Under the pieces are notes generated by a model that did no database searches, had not been told where the DNA came from, and was given only the letters and a program-made list of their open reading frames with translations. From Parus major (taxonomy: Eukaryota; Chordata; Aves; Passeriformes; Paridae), in contig NC_031773.1 of the NCBI RefSeq assembly GCF_001522545.3, positions 26,857,685 through 26,921,684 of the forward strand: DNA of 64,000 bases. The letters are read 5' to 3'. Positions 40,377 through 52,850 of this stretch are shown here, piece by piece. A program made the position numbers and the translations under genes. How positions within the stretch are numbered: position 1 is the first letter of the stretch; each line of letters opens with the position of its first letter.

Positions 40377-43194
40377 AACACATAAAAACCTGCTAGTGTT
40401 TTTGTTTACTAACAGAAGCTAAAACACTGTGCTCACAATTACAGCATCTGGTTTTGCTCTTTTTTGCTCATGAGCTGCCATGATCTACTTTTGCTCATGT
40501 AATGAAAATTAATGGTAGAGTAATGTTCTCTCTGATTTGTGTTGTCTTTGCTCAAAGAATTTATTAGGTAGCTTCAATTCAGTTTGTGCTCTGAAGTGAT
40601 AATGTCATTACTTTATGTTCAATAAGACTGTTGGGTTTTATATGGAACTAATTACTGTCTAAAACCAACCTAGTATAATTTTAAAATATGGCGTCACCAA
40701 GGATGAAGTCACAATAAATTGAAAAATAAATGGTTTAAAAAACCATTAACCCTGGTTATATTTAATATGTGCCTCAGGGGTTGGTAAAGGATATGAAAAG
40801 GATGCAAACTTTCCCAAACTGCGTTCACTGTCTTTTTTGAGTGGCATGCATAGTATGCACATTACTGGAAAAAAAAATTAATATTTATCTTATCTCTCTG
40901 GAAGTAAGTGTTAAAACTTAACATTTAACTAATTAAACTTCCAGCTGGTGGTTAGGGAAACATATTCGGTTGCTATTTTTAAAATCTGACAGTTGCTGCA
41001 GAGATTGTGTACTCAGTTACATTGAAATATCTTTGTAATTAATCAGTTGCTTTGAAAATTAGTCAATGTTTTTTAATATATGATCAATTGAATGAATTTT
41101 CAGTATTACTAAATGAAGCAAACAAACTACTATTTTTTTTAGTGGTACAAGGGCTTGGTACAATGATTTTTCTCCACATCAAATAGATTATATGGGACCA
41201 AATTTGTTACTACATATTTTCCCACTCACATGGTGGCATGAAAAATAGCCTAGTCTGTAAATTAAGGAAACCTTTAAGGGGAGCTTCAGAATTAAATTGA
41301 GAAATTTAAATTCACTAATGGGAATAAAAGGTATCATCCTGTCTGTGGGATGATCAGCTCTGCACGTATGATTGCTTGCTAAGACAAGAGATGTGGGTGT
41401 GATGAGTGTGCTCCCTGGGAGTAGTTGGTTACCCTTTGGCACTCTGGAGTACGGTGAATATAATCTTTAATTGTTGATGCAGAAAGCTAACAAATCCTTT
41501 TCTGGATTTGAATAGATAAACTCGGGCACTAACAATGGAACATGGCATGGGGTTTATGGGGGCAGGGCTCACACATGACTTTCTTGGTCACTGAAATTAA
41601 GGTCCTTAGTTGTGTTTCTGTGTGAATGGAACAGAGAAGAGTATGGAGAGGAAACTACACTTGTGGGAAGAGGGAAAGTTGTTTTCTTCGGTCTCTCAAA
41701 AGTCTCTCTTTTGTCTTATCAAGCTGGGAAGCTTTTGAATCAAACAGAGATAAAAAAGGCAGATTCATGTACAGTAACTGAGAAGCTGGAAGTTTGTGCC
41801 AGTGGCAACATACATGCTTGTTTCATTGAGCTTTCTCATCAGGCTGGAGAAACTACCCTGTGTTTACTGCTTCCTGTCCCTTGCTAAAGGGTCAGAACAC
41901 TGAGACTAGAGTATCTTCTGTTGGATCTTCTTTCAAGAGAGTGCAGTTCCTTGAAGAAATTATCTTACTGTCCAGTGTAATATGTAGAATACCATTCCCT
42001 CACTGGTACTTGTTCTGTAGGCATTCAGTTTTTTAAAATGTGAATTAGGTGTAACTGATGCCATTACGCTTACTAAGCATCTGAAGCTAGATCTGCAAAG
42101 CTGCCTCGACAGCTGTTCTGCAATATTGACTCCGTTGCTGGTTTTGTAATTCTTTCTGTTTTCCTGCTTCTCAAAGTGTTTATTGTGCAGATCCAGCAAA
42201 GTGCTCATCATCCGTTCTCTCAGTTTACTCCCTGGAGTGTGTGGATTTTGGAGGGAGCTATGTTTCCCAAATTTTAAACACTAACAATGGAGTCTGCCTG
42301 AACTGAAGTGTTCAGAGGGAATCAGCTACATCTACCACCTACAGCTGGCATCTTGTTTTGGCAATGGCCATTGTTGGAGTCGAGCTTGTTTGCAGAATTT
42401 AGAGTACTCTTGTTCTGTCTGTGTCTTCCTGTGCCTGTATTTCCTGCTGGCCCCTGTGGGTTGTGCCAGAGCCATGCTCCACTGCTGGTGCTCTGGTCTG
42501 CTGCGAGTTTACTAGGTGCAGTCAGAAGGTGCCTGCTTTGTGTGTTGTCCTCTGTCTTCCTGGGACTAGGTTTATTCAGTATTGGCTGGAAATAGTCCCT
42601 GGATTTGTCACAAAAACTTCTTTATCTGAGACAAGTTGATAGCTGAATACTGTGTCCCCCATCTGAAGAGCTGCTCTGTGGGGTCTAGCTGTCTACACCT
42701 GAGCTACATTTCTCCTCTGTGTATGTTTGGATGGGTTTTTTATTTTCCAGGTCATGCACCACCTACCAGCTGGTGTCCTGAGTACTGTGCCTTTACAATT
42801 GGCTAGCTGCTTCTCCCAAAAAATAGAGATGCAGGTTTTTAATGCCTTGAAGAAATTGCAATAGTACAGCTCCTTCATAGCATTGCTTGACCTGCTGCCA
42901 GCTTCTGCTGCCACCTCTCCTTTCTCCAGCCCCAATGAGGTGTAAACACTAAGGATGCTGTTAGAAGCCCTGTGTCAGAGCAGAGCAGGAGCAAGGATTG
43001 CACTTGCAGCTGTTTAACACATACGTGGGATGTTGCCAGTTCCTGTTCAGCTGCACATTGTGAGTAATCTTACTGTTGCCACCTTTCTTATCTGCTGGGC
43101 TACTGTTAGTCCTATGCCACTTGTTGTCTGGACCACTAGTTATAACTTGTGTTGCTGTTCACGAACATTTCAGATTTTGTAATTTCCTTAGCTT

Positions 43195-43325
43195 ATAATC
43201 AAATATTTAAAATATTTAAATAAAAAAATTAAAATATTAAATAAAAAAGAGATTAAATGTTTTAAAGTATTAAATACATATAATATAACTTATATTTAAT
43301 AAAAAATAAACATTTAAAATCATGC
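43195..43325. repeat. Extremely AT-rich low-complexity segment
   Basis: About 130 bp built almost only from ATTTAAA, AAATATT and TTAAATA blocks, with very few G or C. Sequence of this kind is easily unwound and is typical of candidate matrix-attachment regions; that role is inferred from composition alone. Confidence 0.6.
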
Positions 43326-46300
43326 ATTTTTTCTGAAACTAGAGAAACAAACTTGCAGAATTTTGTTGTACGTGTTGTAGCTGATAGACTATAACTGTAT
43401 AAGGTTGCATATTCACCAGGACAATTTCTTCAGTGACCCAAACTCCTTTCCATTCTTCAGTGTCATTTTGGTCCATCCACCTGCTTAACGCTCCAAGATC
43501 TAGCTTCCCATATCTGATAGTGCTGACTCCTGTATCTGATACTTTTTAAAACTGTCAAGGTTTTTCGAGAACTGTAGTTTTCTCAGCTGTAAAGCTGAGA
43601 TTATTTTCTTTTGCCTGTGAAATAATGATAAAAAGTATAATTATTTATAGACCACTGATCACAATCAAGTAAAATAATGGTATTTAATTGAGTATAATTT
43701 TGGCATCAAATATTATTTCATATATTAGTTAATTAATTAAAATAAACATCAGAAAACAACTATTAGAAATCACTAAGAAGCAGAATTTTCTACTTATAAG
43801 TGGAAACTGCTACTCTGCTTGTGCAGACAGAAAGAATTTCTGCTCCAAAACCACTGAGAAAATAATGGCATTCTTTGTACTGTGAGAAGCAATTTTCTTT
43901 ATTCTTCTATAAATCTGCTCTGCCATCAATAGAGAAGGTCTGGCATTCTCCTTGGTTTTAGCTGGATCTTGTTGTCCTCTGGCTTATATTGGTGTTAGTA
44001 CTTGGAAGCCCTCACAACAATCTGGATCACTGAACTGTTGCAGTTAAAAGGAAAAATGGTTTAGAAAAAGCCCATGGTGCTGGTGGCAACCAGTGACTCA
44101 TCTAGACATTTAAGCAAATCTTAATCATCTGAAGGTGTGTGTCCAGTTAAACTACTGTTCTGTGCTTTCTCTGTAGTCAGCAGTGAGAAGGAGGCTTCCC
44201 CATAGGACAGCCCTTCCTCCAGGTGTTCAACAGTGCAGATGACTGACTTGGATGATAAAGCAGACATCTTTTTTAGCTTTCTTAGGCAGCAGTGTTTAGA
44301 TGAGAGCCTTGCTTTGTACTCAAAATGTCAGCTCTGAACTTTGCAGTTTTAATGCTGTACTTTCTTGAATAATTCTCATTTTGACATTACAATTTTTTAA
44401 CTTGTTCAACTGATCAGCAAGTGACAGAAAAAGGAATTTAAGAATTTGTGAGAAGAAGTAGTTTAGAGGTAGAGTGCTGCATATTGAGTTATCATTCTCT
44501 TATACAGTTTTGTAAAAGCAGTGCCATTTTCTTTCACTGAATACAACCATCTTCTAACTGAGCTAATTAAAATAATATTTTATTAGTGACTACCTAGCTT
44601 TCATTACTAGATACTTACATATCATATTTTGAGAAAAAATTAATGAGGTGAAGTAGACATTCTGCTGTTTCAGTCCCCAAGTACACAATCAGAGTAATTT
44701 ATGAACTGGGTATTAATAGCATTAATAATTCATACATTGTATTAATATTACAAACAATAATAATACCACGTATTTATAATTCATACAGTGCTACTATTTC
44801 TGCATTCCTGCTCTGGAATCTTTGTATTGGGTCATCATTTGTCAGCATTGCATATACTGTCCAGCATAGAGCAAGTTATTATTTTATAGTTGAATAAGAA
44901 CATATTTTGTCAAAATTTATTTGATACATAATAACTTGTCTAAAAAAATTTGACAAGTTCAGGGAAGATGCAGGTAGCCAGAAAATAATTATTTTATTAT
45001 TTGAATTCCTACCTGATTCATTGTTAAAGCTTTGCTGTTTCTTGCATTTATACTCTGAAATAAAGTAATTTTACCTTAATGGCTTTTGACCATAAGTTAA
45101 TAGTCCATTTTGTACCTGTCATTATTCATAACTCCTAAAGACAATTTAAATGAGTGGTTGCACTTTGCAGCTATTTTTGTGCAATAATAAATATTAATTT
45201 AGCAGTAAAGAGATGACATAGGTAGAATAAGATGTTTCAGTGTTGATATTTGCCCTCAGAATTTGAAAGGCTTAGCACACTGTTATAAACTGAGTCAAGC
45301 CCAGGGTACTTACTGCATCTTTATCTGCAAATCCAGGTAACAAACTGGTTAATTCTACTGTTACTCTATTTCTTAATCTTTTAATTTGTTTTAAGAAATA
45401 GGCAAAAGAACAGATCTAAATGAGAACTCTATCTAATAATGGGCTTGCTGCCCAAATCTCAATCCCTGCTTTAATAGGAGGTTTCTAATACAGTGAGCAT
45501 TTTCTCTAGCGGATAATCCCCCAGGTTCCTACACTGATTTTGTTCCATCTTCAAACATTCCTATTCTTTGCAGCCAATACATACCTAACACATGAATCAC
45601 AGCCTGAAAATGCCTGTCTCCCTCCACTCATTACATAATGAGCCTGCAGAGCATGATGGCTTTTGTAACTTGGACCTTCTGTGAAGTGCTGTAATGAGAT
45701 GGGATGAATCTCTATTTAAGTATTGCTTTACCTAAATCCTCTGAAGAGGTTGGTGTCCTGGATGTGTTCAAAGAATGAACATCTCATGCTTTCATATCAG
45801 AACAGACCTATGGCAAAATGCAGTACAGTTTCAGCTTGTTGGGTTTTTTTTTTAAGAATCAATTTTTTACAGTCAGATGATGGGTTAGCTGTCTTTTTCT
45901 GAAGAGTACTAATCAAGAGTTGGAAGACCTGACTTTCAGCCCAGTGCAGCCTCTGACGAGGCAGAAAACTAAACTGTGGGAATGTGCATGTGGGGTGACT
46001 CCCAGTTTTGAAGATGTTACTGTGTCAAAAATAATCCTTTTAAAAGAACTTGTAAGGTTCTGCTCTGTCTTCTCCTATGATGAGTGTATGCATTTCTTGT
46101 CTGGGAATATGCAGTGCTGAAGCATGGCAGCAAAAGTGAATTTCCATTCTCTCATGTGTAGTTATCCAAATGTCCATTAGACAGTAAAGCTATTGCTTTT
46201 GCCTCACCTCTGCTTACCTCTGCTTCTTAAAACTAGGTCCAAGTCTTTCTGGTCTGTTTCTGTACCCCACAGTAAATTTTTTTGCTGCCTCATGCAGAAA

Positions 46301-46725
46301 AAGCAGTAGTCTCCTGTTATGTGTTTGAAGGTGCTAGTTCACAGCAGAGTCAAGGTATTTTTGAATAAGAAGAGAAATGTGAGTTTTACAGTCACTGAGT
46401 GTCAGAGGGGAAGGGACCTCCTCATGACAGTGTTGCTATAGTGTCTCCCTGTATAAAATAAGCAAGTAAGAAAGATTTTTTATTTTACCATCTCCTAAGA
46501 CAGAAGCAAGTATCAACTTCTGATCTTAAAGAGATGAGAAGGTAAAAGAGGAGGAAACAATGTGGGATGGGTCTTTGATGTCCTTTGTTAGTAATTTCTG
46601 AAAGATGTAGATGCCTGGAAGGAAAGGGATAGTTTACATGACCCATGTTCCAGTCTGTCGTGTGAATGAACTGGGATGACATTTTAATATCTTATTCAGG
46701 GAATGAAACCTAGTTCTGATCACAT

Positions 46726-46850
46726 GAAAATGCCAAATGGCATTTTCCTCAAGGTGCCTTTTTCTTACTTTACTTTTAGGTGAAAACAGGTCTCTCCACT
46801 CCACTGCATCTGCCCTTTCTGTTACTGTAAAACTGGCCAAGCCAGTTTTA
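46726..46850. repeat. Two perfect 10 bp inverted repeats about 80 bp apart
   Basis: The first is GAAAATGCCA (46726-46735), AA, TGGCATTTTC (46738-46747). The second is TAAAACTGGC (46828-46837), CAA, GCCAGTTTTA (46841-46850). Both have very short loops and share the pattern of an A-rich outer arm and a GCC/GGC inner arm. The TGGC..GCCA halves resemble NFI half-sites (TTGGC/GCCAA), though spacing is not canonical. Confidence 0.65.
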
Positions 46851-49800
46851 GCCAAATGCAGCTCATGGGGTCGTTCAAATGTGTCTCCATGGCTAAGCCC
46901 AAAACTGCTGGGGTGGGGAAGAAAGCCAGCAGGGCTCTAGGGGCAATGTTCCACATCATCCTAGAAACATGTTAAACATCCATCTTGATGTATACAAAAT
47001 GTAAATCTTTTACCTACAAAACAGTTTTCACTGACGTATTGTGCTGTTTTTCATGTGCAGAAAGGTTTACTGACTCTCAATTGATGCTTTGACAGTTGCC
47101 CATGAATAATGTAAAAAGAGCATTTAGTAAATATGAAAGCCCTTGGTTCAATACCTCTTAAGACCATTTAGGCAAGACAGAGCTAATATAAAGCCGATGT
47201 AAAGTTATGAAGATAAGAAATAGCAGTAGAAAGGCAGTGCTTTTACCTTTTCCTGCTTATAACTGTAATGGAAGAAAACATAATAGGAAACTACAAATCA
47301 TACAACTAAACATGATGATTAAAAATTACCACCTTTGAAGTTAATGCAAAGTAAACTAGTGGAATCAGTTTACCACTGAGGGAAAAAATAATGAGGTATA
47401 AATAATGACAAGTAATGCTGCCATGACATTTACGATCATCAGGCCAAAGATAGGGAGGATGGATTTGTTGAAGAACTCTGCCATCAGTTAGCTAATAAAA
47501 ATCTTGGATTGGAAAGTAGTTCCTGGAAATCAGGAAGCAATTGTCCACTTGTGGGTTATTAAATGCTTTATGAACTGGTCGTTGTAATACAGAATGTGAA
47601 CTTGAACAAAAGTCCATCCACATATGGTTGTCAGAGCATCAGAATAGTTTGGGGAAACACTCTAGAAATATACAGGAGCAGACCTGTACCATATGACATG
47701 GCAGAATGCCTCAAGGTAGGGAATCTATCCTGGGAAACCACAAGTGAAGCATTATGTTCTCTCTCACTGTCAGAGGGGCATTTTGGGAGACAGTTAACAG
47801 CTGTTGCTGGATGAATTGTTTCAATATTTTTCTAATACCCTCAGCAGCATTGAGAGCTGGGTGCCCTGAGGAAAGGATGTGAAGTACAACTGAGCTATGG
47901 AGTTCACCACCTGTATCTGGCTATTAGAGGGGTTGACAAATTCCTAAACAGTATTATACACCTTATTTCTGAGGCTTCAAGAAGAACTATGTATTATCTG
48001 GGGTTTTATTTAATACATTTAAAAACAATGTGAACTATGCAAGTTTTCCAAATGCTTTGCTATAGGTATTAAGACTTCTTTGTTGTTTTGGTTTTTTTTG
48101 AACTGCTGTATCTATACAATATGTATTATTTTCAGTTCTGCCCTTGAAATATGTCTTAAGTGAGGCTGGCAACTTGTGTTTTTTTCTTTTCAGATATTTA
48201 TATTACTTCAGAAATTTTAGATATTAAAAACTTGTGCTTTCTAATAGAATTGTCACGGTAGTGTCCTGTTTCAAGATTCAGTTCTCTGGAGGGCTAAGCA
48301 CTTACTGTAAGTTCAAAATTCATTAAGAATACTGCTCAGGAAAAAAAAGTTAGTACTAAAGAGTTAAGTGCATTCATGGTAGTATAAGCTACTTACGGTG
48401 CATCACTGTTTTTCTACAGGTAGAAGTTTAAAAATCACAGGTCATTTCTCCACTTGTACATTTTGTCACCTTAAGAAGATTTTCATTATTCTTAGTATTT
48501 TGATTAATTTTCTAACTTTGGTTCATTCATGCATCTTTAGTAGATTGGGGCTGGGCCTCATTTTTTCATTTGAGTTGTCTTCATGCTTTTGGGTGTTTGA
48601 TACTTGAATTCTATAAACTCAGAGACTGAGTTGTCAACTTCACCCGGTTTACAAAGACTTACAAAGTAAGTTCACAGCTTCGGTGTATGTATTTTTGTAG
48701 GCAAAACTGTAGCTTAAATCTCTTTTCCAGGTTTCTTAGGCATTTTCTAGATCTGACTAACAGATAATTTTTTTAAAAAAGTTGGGTTACTATTGGTTAT
48801 TTTTTGCATCTTTTGACTTATGTAGATAAATTTTGCTGATTTAATAATTTACAAATCTACAGTAAAAAACTCTGTCAATGAAAGTGACTGAATAAGCACT
48901 AAATAAAGTCACTTCGTTCATTGCTAATAGTAAACATTAAGGGTAAGACTGACTGCTTTTTTTAGTTCACCTTTTTGTTAAAACAGATAAAGGTTATTTT
49001 CATCTCTAGCATTTGCTGGCTGGTCACTGTGTTCCATGTCAGAGGGAGCCTTGAATAATCTCTTTGAAGGCAGTATTGAGGCAGAGAATTAGCATTCTCT
49101 CCAGCCAGACTCCACTGCACACAGGTTGGTTTCTCATTTGTCATGGCAGTGTTTTCATTAGGTCAGCTGAAAAACTGCCCTTCTCTCCTTCAGAATGCAA
49201 AATGAGTAGGGAATACAGCAAAATGAAATTACAGAAATAAACATTAGATAATGTATATCAATTAACCATGAAAGAACTGACATTTAATCTTACACAAATT
49301 TTAATAATTTGATTGAGCATACAAAAAGCAAAACCACAGATGTTTTGTGCTGGAGTTAGAGTTTGCCTTCTTTTTGTGAACTGTAGAAAAAAGAAGTTGA
49401 GTTCTCTATATGCAGTGAGATTGGGCAGCAAACTAGATGAGGAAGTGAGGAGATTTATCACCTCTCTTGACTCTCCATTCCTCCAAAGTTGCTACTAACA
49501 CTCAAATTTGGAAACAGGGTCAAAATTTGGAAGCAGGGAGGTTTGACAGAAATTTTATAGTATCATTCAGAAAGCTAAATTATAAAGCTGTAGTAATTCC
49601 TGGCACAACAATAGTTTAAACTTTCATTGCAAAAAAAATAAGTTCACTCATATATTTTCTATAAAACAGCAATGATACAGTTCCATGAGGTTTTTTTATA
49701 ATGAAAAAAAACCACACTAAAATATGGAGAAGGTTGCAGAAATGTGTCCCTCTTCTAATATCCTTATTTAGCCAATCTACACTTAAAGAGTTTGGTTAAA

Positions 49801-50548
49801 ATAAGATGTTTCATTAATTTTAAGAGAATTTTGCTTTGAAAATAAATACTGCAGAAAAAAAATTACAAAGAAACATAATAAGAATAACAGATGACCAAGG
49901 AAGATCAGATAAAATAAGAAATCAGCAGTGTGTTCCAATTCACATAGGAAGAATTCTCTAAATTTAATTTGTCTTATTATAAAACTAGTCCTTCCAATAC
50001 TACCTGAGTTGTTATTTTAAATAAAACAATTCTTAGCTAGAAATTCAGTAAAGTAACATTTTCCCATTTTTTGTGAGAAAAAAATTAATTTTAGTATAGT
50101 CTGTGCCTTGGACCTGTTCAAACAAAACCAGATCTCTAGCACATGCTGGATTTTAATAATATAAATACTTCAGAATTCTAAATTACATAAATAGAGCAGG
50201 CAGTTGTCAGCCTTGAAAATAACTCTTACATTCAGCTGGTGGATAAGAAGATGTTTATTTTGGGTTGTACGATTCCCATAATGGAGAAGAAATTACTGTT
50301 TTGCTGTCCTATTTTTATATTGCTGATCAATTCTCTTTGCACAGTAAAGATACGGTTCTGATTCAGATTTACGATAGGATTTGATCAGTCTCTTCAAGAC
50401 CAAAGAGAAAATTCTTCTACTTTACTATTTCATTCTGGGGAGTCAGATGCATGGTTTAATATTCTTGCCCTTTATTTAGCCACAGATTTTTGTTTGGTAT
50501 CAAAACCAGATGCCCCAGAAGTGTAAGCGTTAGTGTTTGAGACTGGAA

Positions 50549-50609
50549 GTACATCTGGCTGCAAACTGGCAGCCATTGCTGCCAGCTCCATCTGCCCCAG
50601 CAGATGTAC
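50549..50609. repeat. Nested inverted repeat, about 61 nt hairpin
   Basis: Outer arms GTACATCTG (50549-50557) and CAGATGTAC (50601-50609) are exact complements. Inside them, CTGGCAGC (50566-50573) and GCTGCCAG (50578-50585) pair around a CATT loop. The inner gaps are unequal (8 and 15 nt), so the fold is asymmetric. It could be a structured RNA, but no known microRNA was recognised and the bulges are large for a classical precursor. Confidence 0.55.
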
Positions 50610-51872
50610 AGTGACAACAGCGTTGGAAATGGGGGCCTAGAGCTGCCAGGGGAAACTTCAAACCCTAACTTCTTCCCTGCCTCATAAGAGAAGTAACGCT
50701 GACAGAGATAGTCCACTTTTATTTAGAAAAAGCTGCCTGAGGGAGCTGTAGAATCTGCTGGTGTGGTGCTGCTCTGGAGTGAAACTCAAGCATGCTCTTC
50801 TCTGCTTGGCAAGGCTCTGTGTGTGCTTAAGTCCAAGTGTTTGCTTGCCTTATTTCTGCTCTCGGGAAGTAATCATCCCCCTGTGTACAAAATTGTGTAG
50901 AATTGATAATTCTACTATAATAAAATATGTCTGATCCTATGTTTTAAATACAGTGCTCCTAAGATACCAGAGGCTTTGCATTTAAGGGCAGTGTATTTTA
51001 AAGCCTGTGGCTTCCTCAGGTCATTTCTCAGGCAAGAAGTGCCAGCCCTAGCTGTGGGGGAAGCAGACTCCAAGGCCTGCCATCAGCAGCTGTTTTTGAC
51101 ACTCTGTTAAGTAAAGCCTGGTAATTCCGGCATTGGTTGTGTGCGACTCCGTTGTCACCAAAGAAATGACTGCACCATCAGCTACAAGGGAAAACCTGAA
51201 TGAAAGGCTCTTGCTATCTGGAAAAACAAAAATTTCTGGTCATCAGAAATTTCTTTTCATCAGAGGTGACTAATTACACCTCCCTGAGGTCTCCAATGGA
51301 CAGGTTATTGTGAAGAACTTTTGCACCATTTTAATACTGAAGAGGATTTTTTTTTTCTAAGCCAAGTCATCGAGCTTTATGCTTACAGGCATTGTCAAAG
51401 CGTATGTTTAGTTGCAAGTCATGTTCCAGACTGAGGCATTTGTGACTGCTAAGAGCAGTAAATAATCAAATACTCCAGCCACGTAGGGAAGACTGAAACA
51501 GGACTGAAAAAAGGTGTGAGATATGAATTCCCAAGGAGTTTAAAGAATACTTCACCTGTTTTTTTCCTGGCAGCCAGTAACCAAATACTACTTTTAAGGC
51601 CTCATATAAAAAAATACTGTTTTATGTTTGTTATGTACACTCTAGAAATACCATACAAATGCTGTGTGAAATTCAAATACTACAGCACTACTTTAACAAA
51701 ATTCATACAGCTGTCTGGGCTGCTATGTATAATTTGACTATTTTTTCTTCTAATTTCTCATATTTTCTTTTAATTTTATTTCATATGTTAAAGCCATGTG
51801 AGGTAGCACAGTGCCATTTATATTTGCAGTCTGCATAGTCCAATTTTTTCCTTGCCTATTTTGGATCTTTTT

Positions 51873-51888
51873 GTGTGTGTGTGTGTGT
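51873..51888. repeat. (GT)8 microsatellite
   Basis: Eight uninterrupted GT units in AT-rich surroundings. Confidence 0.9.
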
Positions 51889-52564
51889 TGGCCTTGTTCA
51901 AGGACCTAACATCTTCCAAAGGAAGAGGATAGTTTACAGAAATGCACACTGACATGTTGTTCTGTGCCCTTTTTATGGTTGCTCATGCTTCCAACACATT
52001 CTCCAGTGCAGTCTGGAAGAGTGAAATACCAAATACAGGCCAAAGTTTCTGTATGGAAAATGTAGCCTGTCTTACAGATTTCATTTTTATGTATGCCTTC
52101 ATTTGCAGTGACAACAAGGAGCTGAGCATTATTTTCATCATATAATTTTGAAGTATTTTATATCAATGGAGGAAAAAGAAATCTTGTTCAGATTTTCATT
52201 CCTGTAAGCTCTGGTGTAGTTGTGCTGTAATAGAACTGTCATACAACTGCCAGAACCAGCCCTGCAATTCAGCCTACTGATGTGTCTAATGTATATTTTG
52301 TCAGGGCTAATTTCAGCAATATTGTCAATAGCTATAAAAAAGCTTGAGGTAGCTGAAGCACAGGGTAACTGTAGGAGGGCTGGAGTAACACTTGCTGCTC
52401 TAAAGAGAAATCAGAAATAGTTCAGAAACTGAAGAATTTGACCCCACTTTGTTGTGAAAAGGGAGTGGAGAAAGGACTTTAATCCCTCAAGTGTGATTCA
52501 GCATCCTTGTGTCTATGTTTAGCATAATTTTGGACTTGGCACCCTGTGTGTCTCTCTCTTGCAG

Positions 52565-52850
52565 AACTGGCTGACTGCCAATGTCAGCAGAAGTCAGTGT
52601 AATCCTCCCTCTGAGGAGGTACCTGCACTCTGGGGCAGAGGGTCCTGTACAGCTTCTGCTGCACCTCCTGGTGTCATCAGCCCTTCTTCCTCTCCATGTG
52701 CTAGAAAGCATTTAGAAAAGTGATAACTGCCTGGGGACTTCATAAGCCGTTCTTGCTGTGTCCCAAGTTCATTTGTATTAGTTCATTTACTGCATAGTCA
52801 AGTGTGTTTTGAATTATTGAGCTTTTATGTGAATAAAAGTCTCTGTGTGA
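52565..52850 (+). other. Candidate cryptic terminal exon with polyadenylation signal (speculative)
   Basis: An excellent 3' splice site (GTGTGTCTCTCTCTTGCAG ending at 52564) is followed by an open frame of 52 codons that begins at the first exon base and stops at TGA 52721-52723. AATAAA lies at 52832-52837, followed by GT-rich sequence (CTCTGTGTGAGG and TGTGCTGT) of the kind found after cleavage sites. Together these parts resemble an intronic alternative last exon. A GAG|GTACCT donor-like site at 52618/52619 would instead give a 54 bp internal exon. The peptide contains one N-V-S glycosylation triplet and no recognised domain. Chance assembly is quite possible. Confidence 0.2.

Larger units (their letters stand above)
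34341..50548. other. Putative intron, AT-rich, no gene supported
   Basis: AT-rich DNA with short frames only. Separately listed contents are two local tandem duplications near 34.8-34.95 kb, a candidate exon at 36384-36440, a CpG-rich patch at 38964-39083, inverted repeats near 40.36, 40.73 and 46.7-46.85 kb, and an extremely AT-rich segment at 43195-43325. The rest shows no recognisable element. Confidence 0.5.

Noticed and set aside
46390..46430. Possible CR1 terminal fragment (GGGGAAGGGACCTCC)
   Set aside because: Only about 12-15 bases resemble the CR1 terminus and the flanks do not follow it.
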